From assembly GCA_030762935.1 (NCBI GenBank), contig CM060883.1, forward strand, positions 31,304,501 through 31,368,500: a stretch of 64,000 bases of DNA. Direction: 5' to 3'. Both the position numbers and the translations under genes were made by a program. How positions within the stretch are numbered: the stretch's first letter is position 1; each line of letters begins with the position of its first letter. This document shows, in pieces, positions 33,340 to 46,000 of this stretch. The notes under the pieces were generated by a model. It saw only the letters and a program-made list of their open reading frames with translations. It was not told the origin of the DNA and searched no databases. Origin of the DNA: Hymenopus coronatus (Eukaryota; Arthropoda; Insecta; Mantodea; Hymenopodidae).

Positions 33340-33800
33340 CGGGGATATTTCAAGTTAAAACCGTGCAGAAGTCTTTCCCAGAAGGATATTCCCAGAAAAT
33401 TCAAAATATACATTTCGTTTATCATAAAAAGTATTAAACTTGAGGTATTTTACTCAAAATCTTTAGAGCAATTTTTGAGAAAATCAAAATTCTCGAAAAG
33501 TGTTCCATGTAAAGTGGAGGATTTTTCCTAAAAATCTTCGTGCCGCATCCTTGGAAGAACTGAACTTAAATCCAAGTTTACTATTTAACCCAGTTTTCGT
33601 TTTTGAGTTATGCCTGCCCACAAGCTTGCGCGCGCGCACGCACACACATATCCTTTTTTTCGACTCAGAGGACCCCTAAAATATGTATTTCGGATGAAAT
33701 ATCGGTATCGAATTTTTGGATGGAATGCAATACTTTCTCTGTTTACTATGTACCTTGTACATACGCGCTAGAGAAAGCATTAATAATTCACATGAAATAC
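33340..33800 (+). repeat. HTR repeat, 5'-truncated
   Basis: From TATTTCAAGTTAAAACCGTG-adjacent sequence through AAAATCTTCGTGCCGCATCC and GCGCGCGCACGCACACACA to the hairpin TACTATGTACCTTGTACATA and CTAGAGAAAG. The alternating GC tract replaces part of the usual CA tract. Confidence 0.7.
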
Positions 33801-33924
33801 TATCTACAGGTTCTTTAAAATTACTTCTAGTCAAAACGTTATCGTGAATAATGTAACGTGGATAAAATAATAATTTTAATGTGAATACTACAATAAGGGA
33901 TAGGGACGAGTAAGTCATCAGATT

Positions 33925-34290
33925 TTTACCCTCTCTAGCCCGCATGTACAATGTGCATAGGAGACAGAGATGGTATTATATTCCACCCAAAATATGATAC
34001 CGACATCCCACCGGAAATACATGTTTTGAGACCCACTGAATCAAAAAAAAATTTTATTTTCTCTACACGTACTATGTACATAGTGTATAGAGAAGCCATT
34101 CTATTGCACCCAAAAGTTCGATTCCAAGATTTCACCGAAAATGTATTTTTTGAGACCCACTGAATAAAATAAAGATTTTTACTTTCTCTATACATACTAT
34201 ATACATAGTGTACAGAGAAGGTATTGTATAGCACACAAAAATTCCATACCGAGATTTCACCGAAACACATGTTATGAGACCCACCATGGA

Positions 34291-34334
<44 letters not shown>

Positions 34335-34560
34335 TATATTCACACTTCTCTTCACGTACTATGTACATGTGTACAGAGAAGATATTGTATAGCACCCAAA
34401 AATTCGATAAAATACATGTTTTGAGACCCACCATGAATAAAAAAAATTCTCACTTCTCTATACGTTTTATGTACATAGTATAATTATAGCGAAGGTATTG
34501 TATTGCTTCAAAATATTCGACGCCGAGATTTCACCGGAAATACATGCTAATATCGACACA
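33925..34560 (-). repeat. Tandem array of HTR 3' ends
   Basis: About five successive units of 110-145 bp, starting near 33932, 34060, 34178, 34345 and 34452. Each consists only of the terminal hairpin (ACTATGTACATAGT type), the GGTATTGTAT block, the ATTCGATACCGAGATTTCACC block and the GTTTTGAGACCCAC end. No HTR body is present. Between the third and fourth units a (TA)n microsatellite (34289-34332) has expanded. Confidence 0.8.
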
Positions 34561-34926
34561 TGCTCTTTTGAACCATAGTACCTACAAATATTTCCGCAGA
34601 AATAAACAGCACATTTGGTGCCGTAACCAAGCTAATAGATGCATTACATGAGACCATTACCAGCTTACTTCGCCGTAACGTGTGCTAGCATCATTAATCG
34701 TCGATGGTGAAAACAACGCGCTCATTTGTGAGACTGTCGTGCATTATGCTTAAAAATGGCTGCTAAATGACTACAGAGTTTGATAAAGTAATCCCTATGG
34801 TCTTGAACGTGTGTTTCATGCCCATAAAGCACGTCATTATCATTAACGTGGTGCAAAATAAGCATGTGCAAAAAGCGCAAAAATTTATGTGTACGCGGCT
34901 CTATTTAGAGGGCCGACCCTGCATTA

Positions 34927-35758
34927 TGTTGAATGTGTTCCATTCACATAACTTTCTCCAGTTGTCCCACTAACAAATTTGTTTTACAAAAGATCATTCT
35001 TTTACCTACGTCATGCTAATCTAGATAAACATTAGCAGAATTGGTCTTACTTGCATCCTTGGTAGTAGAAGGGAATACATTAGACTAAAGCGATAGCCAA
35101 ATCGTTTAAAAGTTGGCCACTATGTGAAACAATTGAGGTTCGGTTCGCTTTGTACAGTCCCGTTTGAGAAAAGTTAATTTAAAATTGAAACTAATAACAA
35201 GGAATATCTCGAAAACGGCCAACTCTACAAGAAAAACGAAGAAGGTATAAATAATGTGATATAACGCGATCTATAATTTTTGTGTTGTAAGTTTTTGCTT
35301 ATCTCTTACGGTTTACTAGTTATGCAAAACCCAGCAAAATTCATCCAGAATAAAGAGATCTTCTGAGGCTTTTTCCAGAAAATGCAATATATACGTTTTA
35401 TTTGTCATTTTTAATATACGGTATTTTAATAAAAATCGTTAGAGCCATTTTTTAGAAAATCAATATTTTCGAAAACTTTTCCATGTAGAGTAGTTTGGGG
35501 TAGGGGGATTCTCCTCAAAATCTTCGTGTCGCATCCTTGGAAAATACTAAACACAAATACCAAGTTTGGTATTTTACGGACTCATCGTTTTTGAGTTATC
35601 ATGTTCACAGACACACGGACCTTTTTGTAAAAATGCTTTTTTTTATATAGGGGATCCTAAAACGTTTATTTCCGGTGAAATCTCGGTATCAAATTTTGGA
35701 GTGGAGTGCAATACCTTCTCTATAAATTCCTACACATAGTACATGTAAAGAAAGAAAA
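34927..35758 (+). repeat. HTR repeat, full-length
   Basis: From TGAATGTGTTCCATTCACAT to the hairpin and AAGAAAGAAAATAC. The CA tract is almost absent (ACAGACACACGG), showing that the microsatellite is variable rather than essential. Confidence 0.85.
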
Positions 35759-35759
35759 T

Positions 35760-37270
35760 ACCCGTTATACCCTTAGTATTTCAAGAAAATTATTCCTAGC
35801 GATAGCATTTTCTACCTCGGTTTTAATAACAAACTGATCTGCTGATGTTCTGATTTAATATATAATAGTTTACAAAGCTTTCACTACGAGCTAAAATAAC
35901 CCACAGCTCCGTTCATGTTATTATGTTAATGGCAATGGCTGTTTTTTCTAAAACGCACTTGATGTTTTGAAAACTAGTAATAATAAAAGTGTTTTTATGG
36001 GGTGTTAGTATAAATTAAATGGTTTTAACATTTATATCCGATCCAAATTTGATATTTTTTGTACAGCCTTTAGAACTGCTTTGTAGTTACTGGTCTGTTA
36101 TAAAATTGTAGGGACCTAACCTGAAAAAAGTAACACAAGAGGGTTCTAAGATGTAAAGCGGCCGAAGTGATGATAGGGCGTAGCTGAGGGAGCTGTGAAG
36201 CTAAAACCCCTGAGATCCTAAGAAGCAGTCAAAACCTCGATAATCTAGCGAATTTCAAATCTGAACATATTAAATGTTTTCAAAACTATCAAATCTGGAT
36301 TGCGTGTGGAACTTTCACCAAAGTTTTATTTACAACTATGACAAAATACTGTATAGGTAATTAAACAGGTTTGAGAGGAAGAAATACAGATCTTAACCCA
36401 GAACTTGCTCCTTAAGTATAAATACTGTTCAGTTATTTATGTGCAACATGAGCTAAAAATTGAAATTTCATGATATTCTTTTTTAAAACTGTATTGTCAA
36501 TATTTATTAGGGTCCGTAAACTTTTCTTGTTCAGAGTCTTTTGGGACAGTGCAAATGGCAAAGGTTAGGAAACAGGCTGCTCGTACACAGGTTAGCTGTG
36601 TGTGTTGGCTCTTTGTGAAAGTCACTGGTACAGTCATGTGACATCCTTATCTCCTCCCTTCCATGTCTCAAAATATTCCAACCAAAGTGCCAAATCTAGA
36701 TGCAATTTGTGGAATGGGATGCTTTTATATTTGTGGAATTTTCAGTTTCTTGCCAAAGCAAAGAGATATGTTGAAAAGAGAAGCAGGTACACCTCCTTTG
36801 TCTCTGTTATACGTTTTGCAAATCCCACTGCATGGTAGAAGCATGGTCCACTTTTATGGTCCTTCAGACAAATGAACCAAAGGAGTTATAGTGAAGGGTG
36901 AAAATCTTTACACTCATAAAGAATCCCATTTCAGCCGAAAGCTACATGGTAAAAAAAATTATATTAATATTATAAAGAAAGAAAATACAAGAGTATAGTA
37001 ATACCTCCAGAACTACTCAACCAATTATGACAATTCTGCCATGTTTGTAGTAAATGACCAAATCAGTTCTCTGATATTCCTATTCAATAAAACAGGATTG
37101 AAATTGGGCGGTAATATGAAAAACCCACTATTTTAATGTTTTTTAAAATGTTATACAGCCTATTTTCGACCGGAGGAATAATAAGAGAGCAGAATTACTG
37201 CAATGACAATGCATAAGCTTTTGTTTAAAATATCACATGTCTGACACTGGTATGAGAAATAAAATGTAAC
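35760..37270. other. No gene recognised
   Basis: Largest repeat-poor stretch of the left part. Two overlapping frames at 36602-36875 are open but show no family motif and no clear splice signals. I see no coding evidence. Confidence 0.35.
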
Positions 37271-37277
37271 TATATAT

Positions 37278-37414
37278 TTTGACAATTGAAATTTAGTTGA
37301 GTCGATTTTGTAACACTACATCACTTACTTTTTATTTCGGAAAACATGTTTCAGAAGCCATGTGCTTCCATTGTCAATTCCTTTGGTCGACTCAACTAAA
37401 TTTCAATTGTTAAA
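37278..37414. repeat. Inverted repeat, about 27-bp arms
   Basis: TTGACAATTGAAATTTAGTT at 37278 and its continuation GAGTCGA recur inverted at 37388-37414 (TCGACTCAACTAAATTTCAA). The loop is about 83 bp. The element type is unknown. Confidence 0.6.
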
Positions 37415-37537
37415 ACACATCACTGTCACAAAGTCCACCATATATCAGGATATATATTTTGAATTTTCTGTGAATAACCTCTGAAGTAGTTTTTTATTTA
37501 CTTTATATAGTGTAGTATAACTTGGAAACCATAAGAG

Positions 37538-38402
37538 AAAAAATCTGATGTGTTACATTCACAAGACTTTCTCTACATATCTGCAACAAATTATTGTTAA
37601 AAAGCTCTTACTTCTATTTACTTCATTCTAATCGAGAAAAAATTAACAGAAATAGTCTTATTACTTGCTTCCTTGTAAGCAGAAGCGAAATAAGGGAGTA
37701 CCATTCGTCAAGGTGATAGTCAAAAGTTGGTTGCTATGTGACTGAAGCTCCTTTGTTTGTATGGACAGGAGTTGACAAATTCCTGTATGAGAAAAGTGTA
37801 AGTTTTTTGTAGCTGAAAACAAAAACAATGGATATCTTAAAAACGATCATTCCACGAAAAAAATGTATATAACATAAATTGTGTGTTTTAATGTGCTCTA
37901 CATTTTCTGTGTGGTAAGTTTTTGTCCATCTCTTATGGTTTAGCAGTTATTCATAAATCCGTAAAATTTATCCAGAATAAAGTAGTCTTCAGAGGCTATT
38001 CAAGATATATATTTTATTTGTCAAGTAAATACTTTAAATTTACGAGATTTTAATCAAAAGCGTAAGAGCCATATTTTAGAAAATTAAAATTATCGAATTT
38101 TTTTCCATGTAATTGGTAGTTTGAAGTGGGGGGGATTTTCTTGAAAATCGTGTCAGATCCTTGGAAGATACCAAACCTAAATACCAAGTTTGGTTTTTAA
38201 TGGTCTTTTCATTTTTGAGCTATGCTGTTCACAGAGACACACACACACACACATTCACACACAGACATTTTTCTAAAAATGCTTTTTTTGGGTTCATGGG
38301 GTCTCAAAACATATATTTCCGGTGAAATCTCGGTACCGAATTTTTGGGTGCAATACAATACAGTATACACTATGTACATAGCACGTATAGAGAAAGTAAA
38401 AA
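37538..38402 (+). repeat. HTR repeat, full-length
   Basis: Complete from AATCTGATGTGTTACATTCA to ATAGAGAAAGTAAAAATA; (CA)n at 38238-38252. Confidence 0.85.
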
Positions 38403-38599
38403 TATATTACTACAGGAAAAATACAGAGTTCATTAAAATACATAAATATATTACTCTTTTCTAAATTTGAGTGCATCATCTAGCAGATTGAAAGTTTGCA
38501 ATTCTTTCTTTCTTACCACAGCTGAAGATTTGAATGCTGTATCTGCAGTTTTACATAGCTGAAATCTTCTTACTTAATTTAAAATCATTCCTAGTCAAA

Positions 38600-39442
38600 A
38601 AATATGTGTTACACTCACATGATTTTCTCTAGCTCTTCTACAAACTTCTTACATAAGATTATTCTTCTTATAAGTAGGAAGAAAATAAGGGAATACATTA
38701 GGCTAAACCGATAGTCAAATGTTTTAAAATCTGTCATTATTCGATTGTCATTGCTAAGCGCTTCTTTGCTTAGCCAGGAGTAGAACAAAAGAAAAACAGA
38801 CACTTCCTGTCTGAGAAAAGTACAAGTATTCACAACTGAAACCAAAAACAAGGAATATCTCGAAAACGGTTACCTCCACAACAAAAATGTAAAGGACATA
38901 TATTGAGTGTTTTGATCAGATCAACATTTTCTGTGCAGTAAGTTTTTGTCTATCTCTTACCATTTAGCAAAATCCATCCAGAATAAAGAGCTCTTCGGAG
39001 GCTATTCCCAGATAATTCAAGATATACATTTTATTTGGTATGTAAATATCTTTAATATACAGGACTTTAATCAAAATCGTTAGAGCCATTTTTTAGAAAA
39101 TCAAAATTTTTTAAAATTTTTCCACGTAAAGGGTAGTTGGGGGTGGGGGGATTTTCTTGAAAATCTTTCTGTCGCATCCTTGGAAGATACCAAACCTAAA
39201 TACCAAGTTTAGTATTTAACGGTCTTTTTGTTTTTGAGCTACGCTGTCCACAGACACACACACACACACAGACAGACACACACACACACATGCACAGACC
39301 TTTTTCTGAAAATGCTTTTTTTGGATTCAGGGAGGCCTAAAAAATGTATTTCCGGTGAAATCTCAGTATCGAATTTTTGGGTGGAATACAATACTTCCTC
39401 TATACACTATGTACATAGTACGTATAGAGAAAGTAATATGTT
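38600..39442 (+). repeat. HTR repeat, full-length
   Basis: Complete copy with deletion of part of the 5' block after CTTACATAAGATTATTCTTC. The CA/GACA tract at 39254-39292 is long; it ends CGTATAGAGAAAGTAA. Confidence 0.85.
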
Positions 39443-39469
39443 ATGTAAAATGTAAATGGAAGAAGATTA

Positions 39470-40345
39470 AGTTTTTACTTTCTCTACATGTACTGTGTAG
39501 ATAGTGTAAAGAGAAGATATTGTATTGCACCCAAAAATTCATTTCCAAGATTTCACCAGAAATATATGTTTTGAGATCCCTGAATCCAAAAGAAGTATTT
39601 TTAGAAAAATGTCCATGTGCGTGTCTGTATGCATGTAGTATGTGTGTGGGCAATTATAAAAGTCTGTTAAATACCTTAGTATTAAAGTTTAGTATCTTCC
39701 AAGGATGCAACACCAAGATTTTTAAGAAAATCCCCCCAACCACAACTACTCTTTACAGGGAAATATTGTTGAAAATATTGATTTTCTCAAAAATGGCTGT
39801 AACGATTTTGATTACAACATCGAATATTAGAGATATTTACATGACAAATAAAATGCATATCTTGAATTTTCTGGGAATAGCCTCTGGAGACAACTTTATT
39901 CTGGATGAATTTTGCAGAATTGTGGATAACTGGTAAACTGTCAGAGATAGACAAAAACTTACTTAACAAAAAATGAACAGCTTGTTAAAGAATACAATTT
40001 ATGTGATATACATTTTTTTTTGTGTACCGTTTCTGAAATATTCCTGTTATTGATTTATTTCAGTTTTAAAATACTTATACTTTTCTCATACAGGAGTTTG
40101 TCAACACCTGGCTATACAAAGGAACTTCAATCACATAGCAACCAACTTTTAAAAGTTTTAACTATCGATTTAGCCTATGGAACTCCCTTATTTCCCTTCT
40201 ACTTACAAGGAAGCAAGTAATAAGACCATTTCTGCTAATTTTTTCTCGATTAGTATGAAGTAAATAGAAGAATAAGATTTTTAACAATAATTTGTTGCAG
40301 AGATGTAGAGAAAGTCATGTGAATGGAGCACATGAGATTTTTTAT
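39470..40345 (-). repeat. HTR repeat, full-length, inverted
   Basis: Minus-strand copy facing the previous one tail to tail, with the two hairpins about 45 bp apart. The 5' end is at 40345 (CTCATGTGCTCCATTCACAT). Confidence 0.85.
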
Positions 40346-40474
40346 GAATGAATATATGTGATTTACATAAATATGCATTGTTTAGAAACTGAGTGTGTCC
40401 ACTTTTGCTGGAGAAGCACATTTCATTCAAATTACTGCTGACCAGAAAGAATGCTGTTAAATTGTAGGTGAAAA

Positions 40475-40700
40475 GTAAGATGTCTGCCTCTGTAATGTAA
40501 AGGTACTATGCTTCACATTTAAGAGGTCCTGAGTTTGAATCTTTGTTAGGATGAGTTAAGCAGATTAAGATTTTTTCCAGTTTTCGTTACCGAGTAACTT
40601 TAAGCTCCATGGACCCTGAGCTCATTTGAGCATTATTTAACCCATTTCATTAATCATCCGATATAACCTGCCAAGTTAAAGGAGATTAAAAAAAGGAGTG
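40475..40700 (+). repeat. SINE-B, degraded
   Basis: Head with ATGTCTGCCTCTGTAATGTA and B-box-like GAGTTTGAATCTTTG, body with CCGAGTAACTTTAAGCTCCA and end AACCTGCCAAGTTAAAGGAG. The order matches the better copy at 63511-63757 (opposite strand). Confidence 0.75.
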
Positions 40701-41042
40701 TGACATTAATATGCTTTGCATCATTCACTGTTTTCTCAAAAACCAGAGAGACAAATATTTTGTTTTGAAAATTGATGACACATATTTCATTCTATTTTTT
40801 GATGTTTATATCTTGCATAGAGCATAAAATGAATCTAAGTCATAACTAGATATTGGATTTGTACACAAATACATGTTAAGTTTATTTTTATTTGTGATAT
40901 GGAATTAAGTTTTGTAAATTCTTTCATGTTCTATACAGTTTTACACTGAATATCAGTCCATATTTCTGATTCATCATCTTTCCATGCATTGTGAGTATAC
41001 TGCATACATTTTTAAATTTAAAATTCATATTTAAGAATATTA

Positions 41043-41255
41043 GCAATGCCTCTGTGGTATAAGGGTAGCAGATCTGTCTCATATTCAAGAGGTCCCAAGT
41101 TTGAGTGCCAGTTAGTGAATTATTGAGAAGTTTTCTTCCTGAGGTTTTCCCATATTTGAGAAAACTGTCAAGTAGGTTTAACTCTGTAGACTTTGGGATT
41201 GTTTGGGCATTATTTCACTCATTTTCATTCATTCATCATTCGACACAACTTCCAG
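41043..41255 (+). repeat. SINE-B, degraded
   Basis: Second forward copy: GTGGTATAAGGGTAGCAGAT, AAGTTTGAGTGCC B-box region, GAAGTTTTCTTCCTGAGG and the CATTCATCATTCGACACAAC region. Confidence 0.7.
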
Positions 41256-42190
41256 CTGTTCCAGTGTGGGTGTGAGCCAAAGAGCACCAAGTTACCCATG
41301 ACTCACATGGAATACTGCTCAGCAGAGAGTGTAAGCTGAATGAAGTGGTAGCACTTGTGCTGTGACCTTTGCCCATGGAGTATTGGCTATCATGCTTCCT
41401 CTCCATGCAGGCTTTGAGGTCTGTTGTTGAGTACTGAGATTCAGCCAAGTATAGTTGGAACAACCGGACCTACCAGATCAAAGTGTCTTGCCTTTTTTCC
41501 TTCAAAAGACCTACTTTTGAAGATTTTGATCTGATCTCCTATGCTCAGTGCATATTTTTAGTGCATACCATTCCTATGTCTAGCTATATCCATTAAATGT
41601 ACCAAGCAAATAAATAAATTGTAATTTTCTTCACCACTAGCAAAGTTTCTTTTAATTGCCTTTTATCTTCTCATTTTTCAATCTAAGGGCCCTGAAGTGC
41701 AAGATCCTGAGCTGTTATCCAACTTATTCCTGAATTTCCTTACCAATGACACCAAATGTTAAAACAAAAGTTTTTAATTTATAATTATTTTATTCATTTA
41801 AATAACATTCACATATAACAATATAAATACAATATTAAAATGCACCAAGACAATGGTCTCATCTAGGTTCTGGTCAGATAATACAACTTCAAACTTCCTG
41901 GATATCTGTAAATAAATAAGAAAAAATAGATGATAAACTTCTGATTATTTTATTTATAACAATGAAATAGGTACCAATGCTTTCATCTATAATACATTTG
42001 TTATAGCATCTGGCTGCCAGGAAACGACCCCTGTGACCTTCACTGCATTTCCCTGCACATACGTCTTACATCCATTCTGTCATCACATATGGTTAGTCTT
42101 ACTTCTGTTCTAGTCCAGGTCACATGTAAATAAGATTAGGAATGTATAGAAGTTATAAATGTAAAAAGAAGCTAGTAACAGTGAAGTAAT
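41256..42190. other. Possible downstream end of COG1 transcription unit
   Basis: No conserved gene. On the minus strand an acceptor-like TTATTTATTTACAG ends at 41906, and an AATAAA signal lies at 41789-41794. A final non-coding exon of COG1 of about 41770-41905 is possible but unproven. The minus-strand open frame at 41236-41463 has no recognisable motif. Confidence 0.25.
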
Positions 42191-42194
42191 AAAA

Positions 42195-42346
42195 ATATTA
42201 ATATAATTAATAATTGTAACAAATCTTCACTTATTTTTTGGAATTCAAGGACTAGTTATACAAAAATTGGTCTATTGCAAAACTAGTCTTTGGATTCCAA
42301 AAGATAAGTGAAGATTTGTTGCAATTATTAATTATTATATTAATAT
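42195..42346. repeat. Foldback inverted repeat, about 63-bp arms
   Basis: Left arm 42195-42257 and right arm 42281-42346 are near-perfect inverses (AACAAATCTTCACTTAT / ATAAGTGAAGATTTGTT), with a loop of about 23 bp. It lies just downstream of the COG1 stop codon. Confidence 0.75.
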
Positions 42347-42735
42347 GTATAGAAGTGTTTAGTTTTGCTTGAAGTGCTTTCAAAATGCTGTATACAGTAT
42401 CACAAAGAGTGTTTATGCACGATACATATATGCTTACATCATCTTGTATGAATGAAACTAAATTTCCTCGATACATTCCATTCACCTGCTTGTAAATAAA
42501 TTCAGGAACATGGGAATCAGTTTGTGATGTCAAAAGAAAGGTAAACAGGTGTGTTCCTATAGAGCAGAAATTAGACAAAATGGTCACCTCAAAAATCTCT
42601 TAGGCGTCTTGCTCAAGAAACTGACATTTCTTAAGCTTCAGCATGGAAATCAACAAAACTTTTGAAACTCAAACCATACAAGCTTACTGTTGTCCAGGAA
42701 TTTCTAACATCTCCTGTGATAAGGTATGTTCTGTG

Positions 42736-42741
42736 TTTATT
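42736..42741 (-). terminator. COG1: Candidate polyadenylation signal for COG1
   Basis: AATAAA on the minus strand about 240 bases after the COG1 stop codon. An alternative AATAAA lies at 41789-41794. Confidence 0.3.
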
Positions 42742-42980
42742 TTAATAATTCTTATTAATATGATTTGAGATTTTATTTGACGTCCATGCATGTGTGACAG
42801 GCTGTGTGACGGCCAGACAAGTATACAGTAACTGAGATACCTGATGGCCAAGTTTTGTAGCATACTTACCATACTTTGTTACTCCATCTGGTCATACCTA
42901 CAGCCTAAATAAATTATATACATGTGCATTAGAGAAGAAAAGAAAAGGCACTGATATACAAATAAGTACCAACCTGAATT

Positions 42981-43097
42981 TTAACTAGAGCCAAACCAGT
43001 CGGTACTCATGGCTCCAAAGAATGCAGCGGCTCCAGATCTAACCAACTCTCCAGGAGACTGATCTGACTTAGGTTTGATGCTTGTAGACTTCTTGTG
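42981..43097 (-). CDS. COG1: COG1 last coding exon
   Basis: Acceptor TTTTCTTGCACAG and 38 codons ending F-F-G-A-M-S-T-D-W-F-G-S-S then TAA. It starts in phase 0, matching the donor at 45355. The short aromatic C-terminal tail parallels the L-F-K-L-G-W-L end of vertebrate COG1. Confidence 0.85.
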   Translation of the reverse strand, partial: HKKSTSIKPKSDQSPGELVRSGAAAFFGAMSTDWFGSS

Positions 43098-46000
43098 CTG
43101 TGCAAGAAAATAATAAACAATGTTTATGCTCGTAAATCAAACCAACATAATATGATTAAGCTTTTTCTACTGTGCAAATATAATTAAATGCTTTCTAATA
43201 AAATCAAAACCATATTATTTTGCTCTCCAAGAAACTTTTATTTTTTAATGTTTGGGGAGCTACCGGTATTTTAAAAACAAAATGCACAGTTTTTTAATGA
43301 ATAACAATGATATATTTGCAACCTCTACAAGCATGGAAGTGGTAAATATATTTATAGCTTGGCTGGTGATAAATACAGAGCCTTTTTTATCATCATCATC
43401 CCTGTTGTTATCATTCTTTTTGTTATTATTATTATTTATTGTTTGGAGCAGCTGTAGTTGTATAAATTTATCCATAATTATAACTATTATGTTGTAGATA
43501 TTATTTACATTTTCAGGGCTGTCAAGGCTACTGGTCCATCTCATTATAAAAGCAATAGGAGTCTTTCTGAAGGTCTGAGCATATTTAGAACTTGAAACTT
43601 AAGAGCAGTTCAATTGATAATTATGAGAAAGTATGAGGAACAGATCACTGGCCATCTTGTCATTAGTAGGCATTTTTAAACAATAATGTCTCTATGGTCT
43701 CCAGATTTCAATTTGGCAACTCTTTGCTGTTGGATTATTATAAATAATGACTTTTCCTATTATAACCAATAATTCCACAAGAACTGAAAAATGCTATCTC
43801 GCAAGAAATTGCTAATACTTCAAGACATTATTTCAAAAGGTTGTGAATGATGTCAATAAAAATAATATTTGTTGAACAAGAGAACTGCAGATGGATTTCC
43901 AAAATTGCATACAACTATACCCCACTGTTTTATTAACAATGCATTCTTTTTTATTCAATTTTAAAAATTAATTTTACAATACCTTAAATTTTAAAGTTGT
44001 GTTTAATTAGATTTTATGAATAATAAAATGTTATGATAAAACTGTAACCAAAATATACAGGCTGTATGATTCAAGAACACTTGCTTCTTTTATATTACTG
44101 ACAGTTTTAAGTCGAGAACACATTTCATTGTTATTACACCAATGATATATCTTCTTATTTATTTTATTTTGATTTCTAAATGGTGCTAGATAACCAATTG
44201 TTTGGTATGTTGTTAACTACTTGAAATTAAGTAAAGTGAAAGCATTCAATTACCAATTTTCACAGATTTATACACCTGTATAATTTGCTTCTCTCTTTAC
44301 TTGCTTCATTTTCAGTATGTTAATGGCAGCCAAAATGTTACAAGAATAAGACAAGTTTTAGAACTGAAAATATTATTTCTGATAAAATGCACAATATTGC
44401 ATCACATCCCTGTGAGTTATAAAACTATATACACACACAATCATGCATAATGTTTGCACTGTTAGTTAAAACTCACATTACTGTTAGCAGAAAATCACAG
44501 TTGAGGTCTGAAAATACCTGAGAATGTAAGTACAGTTTTTCACAAGGAAAATGACTGTAAAAAATAAAAACAGAAGAATATGTTAGGACCTTACCTGAAA
44601 CTGTAAAGCAATGAACTGAAATTAAATGTAATAATTGTAAAGTTTAACAGATTTTTTACTGATGTATTGGCCTCTTGCTTGCCACTTTAAGTGTTTCATC
44701 TTAACTATCAAATGAGGCAATTTTCCTATTATAATTTTGCTACTGTTTTGCTTGAATGAAATAAATACAGTTGCAAAAAGCACAATATATGCACTATCTG
44801 TAACATATCAATATGCACTACGACAGACAGTACATGGCTACATAAAACGAAATAATTATACTATAGACATACCTTACTCAACATTATCAAAAATTCATGA
44901 CAGCCATAAATATCTAGGATTAAACATGTTCAACAAACTTCCAATACATATTACCTCATTGCCCAATCATAAATTCAAAACATTTCTGGACAATTGGCTG
45001 AAAAATAAAGCTTTTTACTCAGTAGAAGAATTCTTTGAATGTAATAACTTTCACATAGATGAGTAATATCTAAGCTAGCTTTGTAAAATGTAACCATTAA
45101 TTTATCATTAACACACTGTAAATAGTTTGATATGCAAAAAGTAGCAAATATATTCAACAGTTTTAAATGGTGTTAATAATTGTATAAAGCTCCAATTTTG
45201 TAATTTGATAATTTATGTACTTGACGAGACCAATTGCAATGCTGTAAAACAGCTTAACGGCTAATAAACTTTATTCTTATTTTTAATCTCATATTGCTAG
45301 TCTCTAGTCAAAAGATACATTTTAGAAACATTACTGTGAAACTGAAATGCTAACCTGGGGTTTGTCCCCCAGAGTCTGCGGTGTACTGCTGCTAGGAGGT
45401 CTAGATCCTGGTGGACCTGTTACGGGCAAGAGCGAGAACCATGGTACATTGGTACTGAGAGCAAGTACATTTGGATCCTCTCCTGTGTTACTTGCAATGC
45501 TGCTGCCACCTGTTGCCTTCAATCCTGACATGACAGCTAGTTTCTCTGGCCAGGCAATGAGAACACCAAGCAAACCCTGTGGAAATAATTTACTGAGTAA
45601 ACCATTATTTTCAGTTGAAATTTGTGACCCTAAAACATATCAAATGAAAAGAAATATTTTAGACAGCGGAGCGCCATCATTTAAATGAATTGAGTCACCT
45701 TTTATACAATTTTTGTTGCTGATGACATCCTGTTGACAAGAGTAGAGGGTAGCAAAACACCAGGCTGCACACAACCACCTGTTGTATGTAGCGTCAGTCA
45801 ACTGTGGAACTGAAGTGTTAAAGTGCCCTGAAACCAGTCTTCCCAAACGAAGGCAAAATTGGAGCAAAAAGTGTAAAAAAGTGACTCAATTCATTTAAAT
45901 TAAAACATAATTTTACCTGAGCATGTTTCAAGGCTTGTTCACCTTCATCAGCATTCTCCAACTGATGCAGCATTTTTCCCAGTGTTTTTTTTGAGAGGAT

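Noticed and set aside
36602..36875. Small protein-coding gene from two overlapping open frames
   Set aside because: No recognisable motif, no splice context and no support from a second copy.
41236..41463. Downstream COG1 exon or separate minus-strand gene
   Set aside because: No similarity to COG1, and COG1 already has a stop at 42981. It begins within a SINE-B end.
43390..43560. Coding frame on both strands near 43260-43544
   Set aside because: Built on ATT/ATC simple repeats; reads as poly-Asn/Asp or poly-Leu depending on the strand.
45918..45990. Extra COG1 exon between 46813 and 45576
   Set aside because: It has a donor-like end, but exons 46813-46935 and 45355-45576 already join in phase 0 with continuous COG1 similarity (Q-R-T-Q then G-L-L-G). 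The sequence belongs to a diverged inverted repeat.
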